From: Chelativorans alearensis
GTDB lineage: Bacteria; Pseudomonadota; Alphaproteobacteria; Rhizobiales; Rhizobiaceae
Assembly (NCBI RefSeq): GCF_010993735.1
Contig: NZ_WQNI01000017.1
Coordinates: 36,316-100,315, forward strand
Reading direction: 5' to 3'
Length of the DNA stretch: 64,000 bases
Part shown: in pieces, positions 1-8,361 of the stretch
Layout of the letters: every line of letters begins with the position of its first letter
Position numbering within the stretch: the stretch's first letter is position 1
Made by a program: the position numbers and the translations under genes
Notes under the pieces: generated by a model
What the model was told of the DNA's origin: nothing
Database searches by the model: none
The model's input: only the letters and a program-made list of their open reading frames with translations

Positions 1-375
1 GTCCCGACCGCCATGTCCCACATCCGGGCTGGAGAACTGCGTGGCCTTGGCGTCACCACGAGCCGGCGTCTGCCGGCCCTCCCGGACATCCCGACCATCG
101 CGGAAGAGGGCCTGCCGGGTTACGAACTCAACCCGTTCATGGGAATGCTGGCCCCGGCAGGAACGCCGGAGGAGGTGCTGGAGAAGATCGCGGTCGAGGT
201 CGGAAAGATTACGCGGATGCCCGACGTGCGGCAAAAACTGGAGGCCATCGGGATCGAGGCCGTCAGTTCGACCCGCAAGGAGTTCACGTCCTATATGACC
301 GGCCAGTTCGCGACTTGGGCGAAGGCCCTCGAAGCGGCGGGCATCGAGCCTCTGGAGGCGCCCAAGATCGCCTAG
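1..375 (+). CDS. TctC/Bug-family periplasmic substrate-binding protein, C-terminal part (5' end outside window)
   Basis: The reading frame is open from base 1, so this is the last ~124 residues of a protein that starts before the window. The text (rising to PDIPTIAEEGLPGYE, then a stretch MLAPAGTPEEV and a helical tail) is the typical C-terminal lobe of the Bug/TctC family. These are periplasmic binding proteins for tripartite tricarboxylate-type transporters that bind carboxylates. It faces the minus-strand catabolic operon that ends at 421. A second protein of the same family is encoded at 6963-7949, but no TctA or TctB membrane gene is in view. Family assignment is secure; the ligand is unknown. 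Confidence 0.85.
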   Translation, partial: VPTAMSHIRAGELRGLGVTTSRRLPALPDIPTIAEEGLPGYELNPFMGMLAPAGTPEEVLEKIAVEVGKITRMPDVRQKLEAIGIEAVSSTRKEFTSYMTGQFATWAKALEAAGIEPLEAPKIA

Positions 376-384
376 CGCTATTCC

Positions 385-413
385 CGCGCGCCGGTACTTG
401 CCGCCGGCGCGCG
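385..413. terminator. Hairpin between convergent genes
   Basis: A perfect 10-bp inverted repeat (CGCGCGCCGG at 385-394, CCGGCGCGCG at 404-413) with a 9-nt loop sits in the 45-bp gap between two convergent genes. There is no T-run, so it is a terminator only by position and stability; it could serve both strands. Confidence 0.55.
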
Positions 414-420
414 TCCCGGC

Positions 421-1809
421 TCAGCCCTGCAGGAGCAGTCCGGACAGAAGCGCGGCGATATCGTCGACGCATTCCAGGTTCCACCACCGCTCGACGGCGT
501 CCCGTGCCTGCCCGTCGGGCAGGATAGGCCCCGCCAACATAAGGAATTTCTTGTTTATCTGCGCGTCGGGTTTCGGCGCCGATAGATCATCGGCATCGCC
601 GCCTGTCTCGGCCACTTCGCACGTGCCGTCGGTCCTGAATACCGTCAGGCGCGCTCTGTGCTCGTGGCGATCCGCGTAGGCCGCGGTGAAATCGGCGCAT
701 TCCTCCACCTCAACCTTCTGCATAAGGGACCGCACCCGCTCGTCATGGATCCGGTCTTCGTCGAAGGCGTGCAGGTCGAGCGCCCCGTTCGCAAGGATCG
801 TTGACACGATGAAGGGAGCACTGTGGTCAGCGGTGTCGCGCGAATCCGGCGACCAGCGTTGTGCACCCGTACCGAAGCTCTTCTTCAGCTTGCCGTAGAC
901 CTCCAGCACGATGCGATCCACCTGATCCGCTTCGGCGATGGGCGCGAGCTTCTCTGTCGCCATGACGATGGGGTAGGCGGCACCGGGAATGGCGCGCAGC
1001 TTGATCCATGTATCGAGCATCCGGAACGGCCGTCCTGCGCCGCCCAGCGTGCCGGTGTCGTAATCACCGTCGGCGACGAGCCGAAGCCATCCAGCCGGTC
1101 CGTCGAACGCCCGATCAGACCCCCTGCCGCCCTCGGCGGCAAGCAGGGCGGCAAAGACGGCGGCGCGCGCCTGGTACCCGGCAGCGGTTTCCCGCGTCAT
1201 CGCGGCAGGCCGGGAGCGGACCTCCTTCAGCACGTTCTCGTTCACGGCGGCCAGCGACAGGCAGGCCGCGATCCGTTTCTCGTCCAGGCCGAGAAGCTTC
1301 GCGGCCCCGGCTGCTGCCCCGATCCTGGCGCAATTGGTATTGTCGAAACCGGGATGCTCGAAATAGTCCCGCAGCCAGCAGAAGATCTCATAGGCGATCA
1401 CGGTCGCCTCGATGAGCGCCTTCCCGCTTGCCTGCGCGTAATCGGCGGTGGTCAGCAGCGGGGGGATGCAGTCGGCCGGGTGCCCGACCTTCCCGTGTCG
1501 GTGATAGGCGTCGAGCGTGTCGACCCCGCGCGCCGCGATCGCGTTGGCGAATGCCGCGCGGTCGGGCGCCGCGAGCCTTGCGCATCCGATGACAGACGCG
1601 GCAAACGGGCGCCGGGCCTCTCCGGCGAGCCCACGCGCGAGCCGGGCCGCCGCGGAGCCGTGCCCAGCCAGAATGGCTCCCAGCGTGTCGAGGAGGAGAG
1701 CCTTGGCCTTGTGGGCGACCTCCGGTGGCAGATCCTCGTAGCGTAGGGCGCGCACATAGCCCGCCAAGCGGTGCAGGGTCCGGTCGCGGCGGTCAGTCAT
1801 TGTGTCCAT
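421..1809 (-). CDS. MmgE/PrpD family protein (copy 1)
   Basis: 462 residues, the usual length of the MmgE/PrpD fold. Members include 2-methylcitrate dehydratase, cis-aconitate decarboxylase and iminodisuccinate epimerase. The N-terminal helical part (LAGYVRALRYEDLPPEVAHKAKALLLDT, in short pieces) and the stretch GHPADCIPPLLTTADY are family hallmarks. A second ATG lies three codons in (1800); the GAGG upstream fits either start. It is the last gene of a minus-strand operon and lies 60 bp after a paralogue (1870-3246). The chemistry in this family is dehydration, decarboxylation or epimerisation of polycarboxylic acids. Which applies cannot be read from sequence. Confidence 0.82.
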   Translation of the reverse strand: MDTMTDRRDRTLHRLAGYVRALRYEDLPPEVAHKAKALLLDTLGAILAGHGSAAARLARGLAGEARRPFAASVIGCARLAAPDRAAFANAIAARGVDTLDAYHRHGKVGHPADCIPPLLTTADYAQASGKALIEATVIAYEIFCWLRDYFEHPGFDNTNCARIGAAAGAAKLLGLDEKRIAACLSLAAVNENVLKEVRSRPAAMTRETAAGYQARAAVFAALLAAEGGRGSDRAFDGPAGWLRLVADGDYDTGTLGGAGRPFRMLDTWIKLRAIPGAAYPIVMATEKLAPIAEADQVDRIVLEVYGKLKKSFGTGAQRWSPDSRDTADHSAPFIVSTILANGALDLHAFDEDRIHDERVRSLMQKVEVEECADFTAAYADRHEHRARLTVFRTDGTCEVAETGGDADDLSAPKPDAQINKKFLMLAGPILPDGQARDAVERWWNLECVDDIAALLSGLLLQG

Positions 1810-1869
1810 GTCGCTTGGCCTCGTCTTGGCTTGGAGTGGGCCATTCAGCCTACTGATCGTCTCTGGTTC

Positions 1870-3246
1870 TCATGGTTCTGGCGACGCGGCCGCCTCGCCA
1901 TCCTTCAGATCGAGGAGCAGGTCCGCAATCGGCCGGTCGTCCAGGTCGAGGACCTGGCGGGCGAAGTCACGCCCGGATATCGGATGGCCGGCGAACGAGA
2001 AGCAATCCTCCACCTTGGCGATCAGTTCCTCCTCGGAAAGCGAGTCCTTGGCCCCACCGCGAAGCTGGTCGCACATGCGCTCCAACGTACGACCGTCGCG
2101 CAGTTTCAACTGCACACGTGCAAAGCGCGGCTTCGGCGGACCGGACTCCTCGCGCACCGCGATCCGCGGCAGGAAGTCCATCAATCTCGGTTCCAGCACC
2201 CGTGCCCCGTCAAAGGTGGACAGCCGGACGGCGCCGTCCTCCAACGCGGCCGCCAGCGTGTACTCCATGCTGAACTTTGCCTCGAGACCGGTCGTCGGCG
2301 GTCTGACGATGAGGGCGTCGAGTGCGTTGGCGCTGGCCACGACCTCGACGCTCTCGACTGCGGCCAGGTCGAGGCCGTGCTCTTCTCGCAGCGACAGCAT
2401 GGCGTCGAGCGCGAGATGGATCGCATAGCAACATGGGTATTTCTTAACCTCGATGCCGGTGCGCTCGATCTCCCAGGTGTCGGTGCCCATGTGTTTAAAC
2501 GCACGGGAAAGATCCTCGCCCGCGCCGTAGAGAGCGGCGTAGCCGGACGGGCCGTCGATGGCATCGGCCGACGCCTCAAAGCCGTCCTGCGCCAGCTTCA
2601 CAGCCCGGATGGCTGCACGGGCGCATTCTCCGACATGGAAGGACTTCGCCATGGTTCCGAAATTCTGTCGGGTTCCCGCGGCCTGCGCGACCGCAAGTCC
2701 CAGGGCGTGTTCTGTCTGCCTTTCAGAAAGCGACAAGAGCGCGCTGCAGCCCGCGACCGCACCGAGTAATCCAAGCGTGGTCGTCGTGTGCCAGCCCTTG
2801 GCGTACTGGGATGCGGCCATGACCTTTGACATCCGTGCTGCTACCTCGAAGCCGACCGCATAGGCTTCTGCGAAATCCTTGCCAGTCGCCTCGACCTCGG
2901 GTGCCAACGCAAGCAGGGCAGGGACGACGGCAACGCTGATATGGCCCCGCATGGGAGCCATAACGTCGTCGTAGTCGAGCACGTGAGAGGCAATGCCGTT
3001 GAGCCAGCCGGCCTGCTCGGGCGGCAGTATGGTTCCGTCGATCCATGAACGTGACCGGCCGCGGTTGGCATCGGCCTGCACGTAGCGCCGCGCGATCCTG
3101 ACCGCCGGCTCATTGCGCCCCGCGACGGCGACTGCGACCGTGTCCAGCAGCGCCCGGAAGGCCAAGGTGCGGGCGCAGGGCGGAAGCCGGTGTGACGGGC
3201 GGGCGGCGAAGGCCGCTATGCGGGACGACGCGTTGACCATGTTCAT
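1870..3246 (-). CDS. MmgE/PrpD family protein (copy 2)
   Basis: 458 residues, full length for the family, with the HVLDYDDVMAPMRGHIS region typical of PrpD-like proteins (compare the GHPADC region of copy 1) and a C-terminal domain ending DFARQVLDLDD. It starts seven bases after the stop of the UGSC-like gene, so the two are co-transcribed and probably translationally coupled. Two different MmgE/PrpD proteins in one operon suggest either a heteromeric enzyme or two successive steps on a polycarboxylate. That is inference; the family assignment is firm. Confidence 0.82.
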   Translation of the reverse strand: MNMVNASSRIAAFAARPSHRLPPCARTLAFRALLDTVAVAVAGRNEPAVRIARRYVQADANRGRSRSWIDGTILPPEQAGWLNGIASHVLDYDDVMAPMRGHISVAVVPALLALAPEVEATGKDFAEAYAVGFEVAARMSKVMAASQYAKGWHTTTTLGLLGAVAGCSALLSLSERQTEHALGLAVAQAAGTRQNFGTMAKSFHVGECARAAIRAVKLAQDGFEASADAIDGPSGYAALYGAGEDLSRAFKHMGTDTWEIERTGIEVKKYPCCYAIHLALDAMLSLREEHGLDLAAVESVEVVASANALDALIVRPPTTGLEAKFSMEYTLAAALEDGAVRLSTFDGARVLEPRLMDFLPRIAVREESGPPKPRFARVQLKLRDGRTLERMCDQLRGGAKDSLSEEELIAKVEDCFSFAGHPISGRDFARQVLDLDDRPIADLLLDLKDGEAAASPEP

Positions 3247-3252
3247 CCGGCG

Positions 3253-5016
3253 TCAGGCATGCGATACGGCGGCCGGCCGGCTCTCCGAAAGGCGCCGGTC
3301 CCAGTCCCGTGGCAAGCGGACAGGCTTGCTGACCGGCGCGCCCTGGTTGTGGTTGCACATGTAGGCCCGCGATTGATTGCGGTCGGGATCGCCCGCGATG
3401 ATGAATTCGACGGCATCCGGGGTAAGGAAGAAATCCACGATCCGGTCGGGGTCGTCGGAGTCGAGGTATTTCGCCGGCAGCACACCCTGCTTGACCAGGG
3501 TCTTCAGATTGAACTGCCTGTTCCCGGTCGCCTGGCCGAAATGCTCGGCCGTCCCGGCGGTGATCCCGGCGTTATTCCAGAGGTACTGCCGGATATCATC
3601 CTTGCTCCATTCCCGTGCGACCACGCTGGCCACCAGCGGGGATAGGACCAGCAGGTAGTGCCCGACGCCATGCTTAAAATCCAGCGGCACCCAGGACGAG
3701 AAGGTCCGCACCATGACCTGCATCCAGTCCCGGACATGATCCTCCGGCCGGTCGCCGGAACTGTAGATGGCCGGAGAGATGGCCACGACGCTGCGGACCG
3801 TCACGACATTTTCGCCGGCGTCGTAGCCACGATCCTCGGCATGGGTGGGCCACCCGATATCTCGGGCGCTCTCTTCGTCTTCGGCGAGGGCGACGAGGAA
3901 ACTTTGGCCGATGCTCGCCTTGTCGCCGGCGCCGGGCGGAATGCGGTAGCCGCAGATATTTCGCAGGTAAAGTCGCACGAAACGCCCGATGCTGGAATTG
4001 GCGCGGCGGCCGACACGCATCACGCCCTGTCCGGAATGCAGGCCGAGCTGATCGGCGATCGGGCCGCTGACGGTGACCAGCGGCTCCCACCCCGGCGTCG
4101 TGCCGCAGGAGTTGATCCGGAAGGTCGGATCGCACATGGCCTCGACGATGGCGACAAGGACCGGCATGTATTCCGGCCGGCATCCGGCCATGACGCCGGT
4201 GACGGCGATGCTGTGAATGGTCGCCTCACGGCCCTCAACGGGAACGGTGCCGAACGAGTCGGTCGGCGCCCGGTCGGCGAACGACAAAAACCCGTTCACC
4301 CGTTCTGGCGTAGGCGGGACAATAGGCAGCCCGTCGCTCCACAGATTCGCGTCGAAGTGATCCTGCACCTCGTCAAAGCTGCCGGTGAAGACGACGGAAC
4401 CCGGTTCCGGCTCTGCCGGCTCCACCTGCCGGGAAGCGTCGAGCCGCGCGGTGAAGGCTTCGACCAGCTCCGGGGCGGTCGTCTCGTTTACCTTTTCGGT
4501 CACGAGCTCAACACTGTCGACGCTGGGATGGCCGGGATATTCGACGATCTTGAGCGGAAGGCCGAGGCCCCGCGCAACGATCTCCGCCTGCGCTAGGAAA
4601 CCGGTTGCGACCACCGAAACGGTCGCGATGCCCAGCTTCTCGATCATGGCGGCCACCCGCATGACGGCGGGCGTGCAGCCGCCGCAGGCGCCGATGCCGA
4701 CGATGGCCGCGTCGCAACCCAATTCCTTCAGCTTCCCCGGCAACGCGTCGATAACGGCCTGTCCCCGTGGGCCGTGGAAGTTTCCGAAGACCGAGTAATC
4801 GACGATCTTCACCCCGTGAAAGCGATTCTTCAGATGCTCCCGGAACAGAGGATACATGACTTCGCCACGAAAATTCATATCCCAGAGCTCGCAGATCGTC
4901 TTGCCGCTGAGGTCGATGGGCCGGGCTGCGGCGTTGTCGCCAGAGACCGTACGCGGGCTGAGAGGCCAGACAACTTCGTAGCGCGGCTCGCTCGGTCTGC
5001 CAGTGCTGTATCCCAT
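3253..5016 (-). CDS. UGSC-like two-domain protein with a CGGC redox-type motif
   Basis: 587 residues. Residues ~35-190 form an alpha/beta domain carrying GIGACGGCTP, with Cys111 and Cys114. I relate this to the UGSC/CGSC motif of the UGSC family of (seleno)proteins. All positions are ordinary codons (Cys = TGC), with no in-frame UGA. Residues ~215-560 form a second conserved region (LWSDGLPIVPPT, CGTTPGWEP, RLYLRNICGYR) that I cannot assign. GGGAG lies 6 nt before the ATG. The gene sits between the enoyl-CoA hydratase and MmgE/PrpD genes in one operon. A thiol-dependent catalytic or electron-transfer role is plausible but not shown. No signal peptide is seen, so it is probably cytoplasmic. 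Confidence 0.6.
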   Translation of the reverse strand: MGYSTGRPSEPRYEVVWPLSPRTVSGDNAAARPIDLSGKTICELWDMNFRGEVMYPLFREHLKNRFHGVKIVDYSVFGNFHGPRGQAVIDALPGKLKELGCDAAIVGIGACGGCTPAVMRVAAMIEKLGIATVSVVATGFLAQAEIVARGLGLPLKIVEYPGHPSVDSVELVTEKVNETTAPELVEAFTARLDASRQVEPAEPEPGSVVFTGSFDEVQDHFDANLWSDGLPIVPPTPERVNGFLSFADRAPTDSFGTVPVEGREATIHSIAVTGVMAGCRPEYMPVLVAIVEAMCDPTFRINSCGTTPGWEPLVTVSGPIADQLGLHSGQGVMRVGRRANSSIGRFVRLYLRNICGYRIPPGAGDKASIGQSFLVALAEDEESARDIGWPTHAEDRGYDAGENVVTVRSVVAISPAIYSSGDRPEDHVRDWMQVMVRTFSSWVPLDFKHGVGHYLLVLSPLVASVVAREWSKDDIRQYLWNNAGITAGTAEHFGQATGNRQFNLKTLVKQGVLPAKYLDSDDPDRIVDFFLTPDAVEFIIAGDPDRNQSRAYMCNHNQGAPVSKPVRLPRDWDRRLSESRPAAVSHA

Positions 5017-5053
5017 ATCGATCTCCCTGAGGCCGGCCGCCGGGCGCCGGTCG

Positions 5054-5890
5054 CTAGGTCTTCATGGACGGCGGCAAGCCGTCATTATGCCCGTTGGCCC
5101 GCACTGCGCCAACGTGATCCGGAAGACGCTTTTCGATGAGCGCTGCAAGGCCCTCGCGGAATTCCGGGCTGGACATCGCCAGCACCTGCCCGAAGTCCTC
5201 GTATTGCATCATTTCCGTCAGACTGCTTTCGAAGGATCTCAAGATGAGCTGCTTGGCAAGCCCCATCACCTCTGCGGGGCCGTTGGCCAGCTTCTCGGCA
5301 AGCGCAATGCCCTCGGCATCGACCTCATCGTCGGGAACGGCCTTCAGCGCCAGCCCAAGCTCGACGACGTCACAGGCGCTCCACTCGGCGTTGGAGAAAA
5401 GGAAATTCCGGGTGCGCGACAGTCCGATCATGCGGGGCAGGGTGAACATCGTCAAGCAATCGGGCACGACGCCGAGGCGGAAGAAGCCGGCACTGAACTT
5501 CGCGCTTTTCCCAACGATCAGGAGATCCGACATGAGGGCAAGGCCCAGCCCGCCGCCGATGGCCATTCCTCGCACGCCGCAGACAACCGGACGGTTAAGC
5601 GCAGTCAGCGGCGGGAAAAGACCCGCCGCATGCTGGAACCGGCGGTGTACCGGCCAAGGGTCAGCCGCCTTGGTCAGCATGCGCAGGTCGCCCCCGGAGC
5701 AGAAATTCGCTCCCTTTCCGGTCAGGTAGATTGCCCGGACCGTATGGTCGTCTTCGATGGTCCGGGTGACGTCCCTTAGCGAAAAGCGCATTTCCCTGGT
5801 CAGGGAGTTGCTCGCCTGGACATTGTCCAGCCGGACGACCAGGATGCCGCCCCGGCGCTCGGTCTCGAGATGAGGGTAACTGGTGATCAT
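5054..5890 (-). CDS. Enoyl-CoA hydratase/isomerase family protein
   Basis: 278 residues from the chosen ATG, which overlaps the SDR stop as ATGA and has GGAAGGAAA about 7 nt upstream; an in-frame ATG at 5905 is less likely. Crotonase fold: the oxyanion-hole segments are GANFCSGGDLRML and VCGVRGMAIGGGLGLALMSDL, and the C-terminal helices are present. The catalytic Glu usual at the third element is not clear (FRLGVVPD), so hydratase, isomerase or another crotonase activity is possible. It acts on a CoA thioester in the cytoplasm, presumably after or before the SDR it is coupled to. Confidence 0.82.
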   Translation of the reverse strand: MITSYPHLETERRGGILVVRLDNVQASNSLTREMRFSLRDVTRTIEDDHTVRAIYLTGKGANFCSGGDLRMLTKAADPWPVHRRFQHAAGLFPPLTALNRPVVCGVRGMAIGGGLGLALMSDLLIVGKSAKFSAGFFRLGVVPDCLTMFTLPRMIGLSRTRNFLFSNAEWSACDVVELGLALKAVPDDEVDAEGIALAEKLANGPAEVMGLAKQLILRSFESSLTEMMQYEDFGQVLAMSSPEFREGLAALIEKRLPDHVGAVRANGHNDGLPPSMKT

Positions 5891-6705
5891 GCCGTTTCCT
5901 TCCACAGGCCTTCTGGAACGTATCCCGTGCTGGCACGGCTGCGGTTGCGACCGCCGTCAACAACGAGATCGGCGCCGGTAACATACTGGCCGGCATCCGA
6001 GCACAGGAAGACCGCGGCGTTGGCGATGTCGCTGGTCTGACCGAACTTGCCGAGCGGGATCGATCCCAGTTCCAGCGCCTTGCGCCCCTGGTCTTCATAG
6101 ATGCGCCGGACGCCCTCGGTGTCGCCGATTGCGCCGGGGGCGATGGTGTTGCAGCGGATGCCGTCCCGTCCCCATTCCGCGCTGAGTGTCCGTATCAGTG
6201 ACATGATCCCGGCCTTCGCCGCACCGGCATGGGCGCATCCCGGCCAGCCCTCGAGCGCCCGGGTGGTTGAGATCGCAAGGAAACGACCGCCGAATCTCGA
6301 CGCCTTCAGAGCTTCATAGGAGGCGCGGGCGCAGAAGAACGTTCCGTTGAGGTCGATGTCGATGACCACCTTCCACGCGTTCGGCGACATTTCCGCCGCA
6401 GGCACGACGAAGTTTCCCGCGGCGTTCGCGACCACGATGTCGAGCGATCCGTAGATCTCGCCGGCGGTCTTCACGGCAGCCTCGACCTCTTCGTATTTGC
6501 GCACGTCGCACTTCACGCGGGCGGCCTCGGCGCCAAGACATCTCAACTCCTCCAGGGCGGAGTCCAGCCGTTCGACATTCCGGCTCGCCAGGAGAAGCTT
6601 TGCGCCCGCCGCGGCGAGTGCCTTCGCGATCCCAAGGCCAATGCCGCTGCCGCCACCGGTAATGAGCGCCACCCGGCCCGCCAACGCATCTTTGGTATAG
6701 GTCAT
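5887..6705 (-). CDS. SDR oxidoreductase resembling 2,4-dienoyl-CoA reductase
   Basis: 272 residues from the ATG at 6705, preceded by GGGAG at 7 nt; an in-frame start at 6774 adds 23 unlikely residues. Rossmann motif TGGGSGIG, NAAGNF in place of the classical NAGI, and HAGAAKAG where most SDRs have YxxxK. The catalytic Tyr is absent and the Lys kept, as in peroxisomal/mitochondrial 2,4-dienoyl-CoA reductases, which also carry NAAGNF. It is therefore likely an NADPH-dependent reductase of an unsaturated acyl-CoA. It is coupled by a 4-bp overlap to the enoyl-CoA hydratase gene. The exact substrate is unknown. Confidence 0.8.
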   Translation of the reverse strand: MTYTKDALAGRVALITGGGSGIGLGIAKALAAAGAKLLLASRNVERLDSALEELRCLGAEAARVKCDVRKYEEVEAAVKTAGEIYGSLDIVVANAAGNFVVPAAEMSPNAWKVVIDIDLNGTFFCARASYEALKASRFGGRFLAISTTRALEGWPGCAHAGAAKAGIMSLIRTLSAEWGRDGIRCNTIAPGAIGDTEGVRRIYEDQGRKALELGSIPLGKFGQTSDIANAAVFLCSDAGQYVTGADLVVDGGRNRSRASTGYVPEGLWKETA

Positions 6706-6962
6706 CTTCTTGCTCCCGGTTACTGGATCGCGGCCGACCGACGCCCGCGAAAGGTCGTCGTCAGCCACCGCCATTCAAGCAATAGCTGTGCCAAAGAGGG
6801 GGCGTCGTTTCGTGTTCGATGCCATCCTCTTTGGCGTAGGCGCCAGGAGGTCTGCCTAGCGGGCGAAAGGAAGCCGGGCCCAGCTTCGGAAGCTCAGTGG
6901 CCGGGCCCAGTCTCGGCAGGTGCAAGGGCGCGTCACGTCGCGTGCCCCCGCCCCGGCAGGGG
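6706..6962 (-). promoter_or_regulatory. Repeat-rich gap between binding-protein gene and SDR gene
   Basis: 257 bp without a convincing gene. It holds a 9-bp inverted repeat (CCAAAGAGG at 6791-6799, CCTCTTTGG at 6826-6834), a small hairpin AGCTTCGGAAGCT, and two copies of CCGGGCCCAG about 30 bp apart. These structures follow the TctC gene on the minus strand and could terminate or attenuate transcription, or process the transcript, so that the binding protein is made in excess over the enzymes. No experimental support. Confidence 0.4.
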
Positions 6963-7949
6963 TCATTTCGCCGCCGTGTTGAACTCTTCGGCGATCTTCT
7001 TGCCCCGCTCGATCTCGCTTTTCAGGATAGCGACGACTTCGTCCGGCGTGCTCGCCTCGGCGTCAAGCCCGCGGCCGCGGAAGGTTTTCTGCGCTTCCGG
7101 CGAATTCAGGAAATTGACGGCCGCCTGGTTCAGCCTGTTGACGATGTCCTGGGGAACGCCGGCCGGTGCCCAGAGAACCTGCGCGCTAGCGGCTTCGGCA
7201 TCGGTCACCCCAGCTTCGGTGATGCTCCGCAGATCCGGGACGAGCGGAGAGCGTTCGTTAGCCATGACAGCGAGCATCTCGAGCCGGCCCGAATCCACAT
7301 GCGGCTGGAGTAGGCCGATGGTTCCGAAGGTGACCATGACCTCGCCGGACACCGCCGCCGTGATCGCCTGGCCGGAACCCTTGTAGGGGATATACCGGAT
7401 GTCCAGATCGCCGGCGCGCGTCTTGAACAGCTCACCCGCGCGATGGTGTGCCGAGCCCACCTGGCCCGCCGAATAGGTGAGCTTTCCAGGACTCTCCTTT
7501 GCATAGGCGATCAGGTCCTCGACCGTTTCGATCCCGAGATCGGTGTTGACGGCAAGAATGCTGGGCGATCCCGCGATCGTCGTGATCGGCTGCAGGTCCC
7601 TAAGGGTGTCATAGGTGGCGACATCAGGCTGTAGGAGCGGGAACATCCAAAGGCCGCTGCCGTAGAACAGGAGCGTATAACCGTCGGGTTCCGCCTTGGT
7701 CACGGCCTCGATGCCGACGAGGTTGGAGCGGTTCTCGACCACGAACGGCTGCCCCAGTTCCTTCTCCAGCCCCTCTGCGAGCACGCGCGCCGCCCAGTCG
7801 CCGCTGCCGCCCGCGGACGGCGCGAAGAGCTGCACAGCCTTAGTCGGGTAATCTTGGGCGTGGCCGGCACCGCCCGCGACGGCCAAGGCGATTGCCGCGA
7901 ATGTCGCGATAAGTCCGCGACGACCCCAGGTGTTGATGTTGCGGTTCAT
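6963..7949 (-). CDS. TctC/Bug-family periplasmic substrate-binding protein
   Basis: 328 residues from the ATG at 7949. GGGAGGA lies about 7 nt upstream, better spaced than for the ATG two codons earlier. The N-terminus MNRNINTWGRRGLIATFAAI is a Sec-type signal peptide, with cleavage likely after GAGHAQ. Family features are DYPTKAVQLFAPSAGGSGD, GIEAVTKAEPDGYTLL and IPYKGSGQAITAAVSGEV. It binds a carboxylate in the periplasm for a TctAB-like permease that is not encoded nearby. It opens the minus-strand catabolic operon, which implies that its ligand is the operon's substrate. Reads in the direction opposite to the BadI-like gene at 8362. Confidence 0.88.
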   Translation of the reverse strand: MNRNINTWGRRGLIATFAAIALAVAGGAGHAQDYPTKAVQLFAPSAGGSGDWAARVLAEGLEKELGQPFVVENRSNLVGIEAVTKAEPDGYTLLFYGSGLWMFPLLQPDVATYDTLRDLQPITTIAGSPSILAVNTDLGIETVEDLIAYAKESPGKLTYSAGQVGSAHHRAGELFKTRAGDLDIRYIPYKGSGQAITAAVSGEVMVTFGTIGLLQPHVDSGRLEMLAVMANERSPLVPDLRSITEAGVTDAEAASAQVLWAPAGVPQDIVNRLNQAAVNFLNSPEAQKTFRGRGLDAEASTPDEVVAILKSEIERGKKIAEEFNTAAK

Positions 7950-8361
7950 TTTCATTCCTCCCTGTTCATCGATGTTCACGCCACACCTCTTTGCTACGAA
8001 TTCACGAGCCGGATTTCGGTGGCCCGGGTGCTGGCGAATGCGCATCAGAATGGGTCGGACAGCATCGTTCGGACTGCACGTGATCTTCCATCTCGACACA
8101 TCTGCGCGTGCGATCGTTGCCGCAATTCCTGTGCCATGTCGCAAGCCGATGGCGTTTCCGAGAGGGCGTGCAGGGGACAGGCGGCCCTGCCATCAGGCCG
8201 ATGCGTGGGCAGGTACGACGACCACAGGCATGGCACGGCTATTGCTACGTCCGACCAGGCGGGCTTTGCGCCGCATGAGGGGCGGTCGTTCCGGTCGGTA
8301 TCGGGACGAAGCGTCGTGTCGGCAACATGCGTGAGGCAGGCACAGCAATGGCGGAGGTTTC
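7950..8361. promoter_or_regulatory. Divergent promoter region
   Basis: 412 bp between two divergently transcribed catabolic genes; no protein-coding frame there has family features. It should carry both promoters. I cannot point to a reliable -35/-10 pair or operator. A GGAGG ribosome site at 8353-8357 serves the gene starting at 8362. Confidence 0.45.

Noticed and set aside
823..1746. Open frame of 307 codons on the plus strand across the first MmgE/PrpD gene
   Set aside because: High-GC shadow of a well-supported gene on the other strand; no recognisable domain.
4675..4690. Selenocysteine in the UGSC-like protein
   Set aside because: Both motif positions are TGC cysteine codons; no in-frame UGA and no SECIS-like hairpin is needed.
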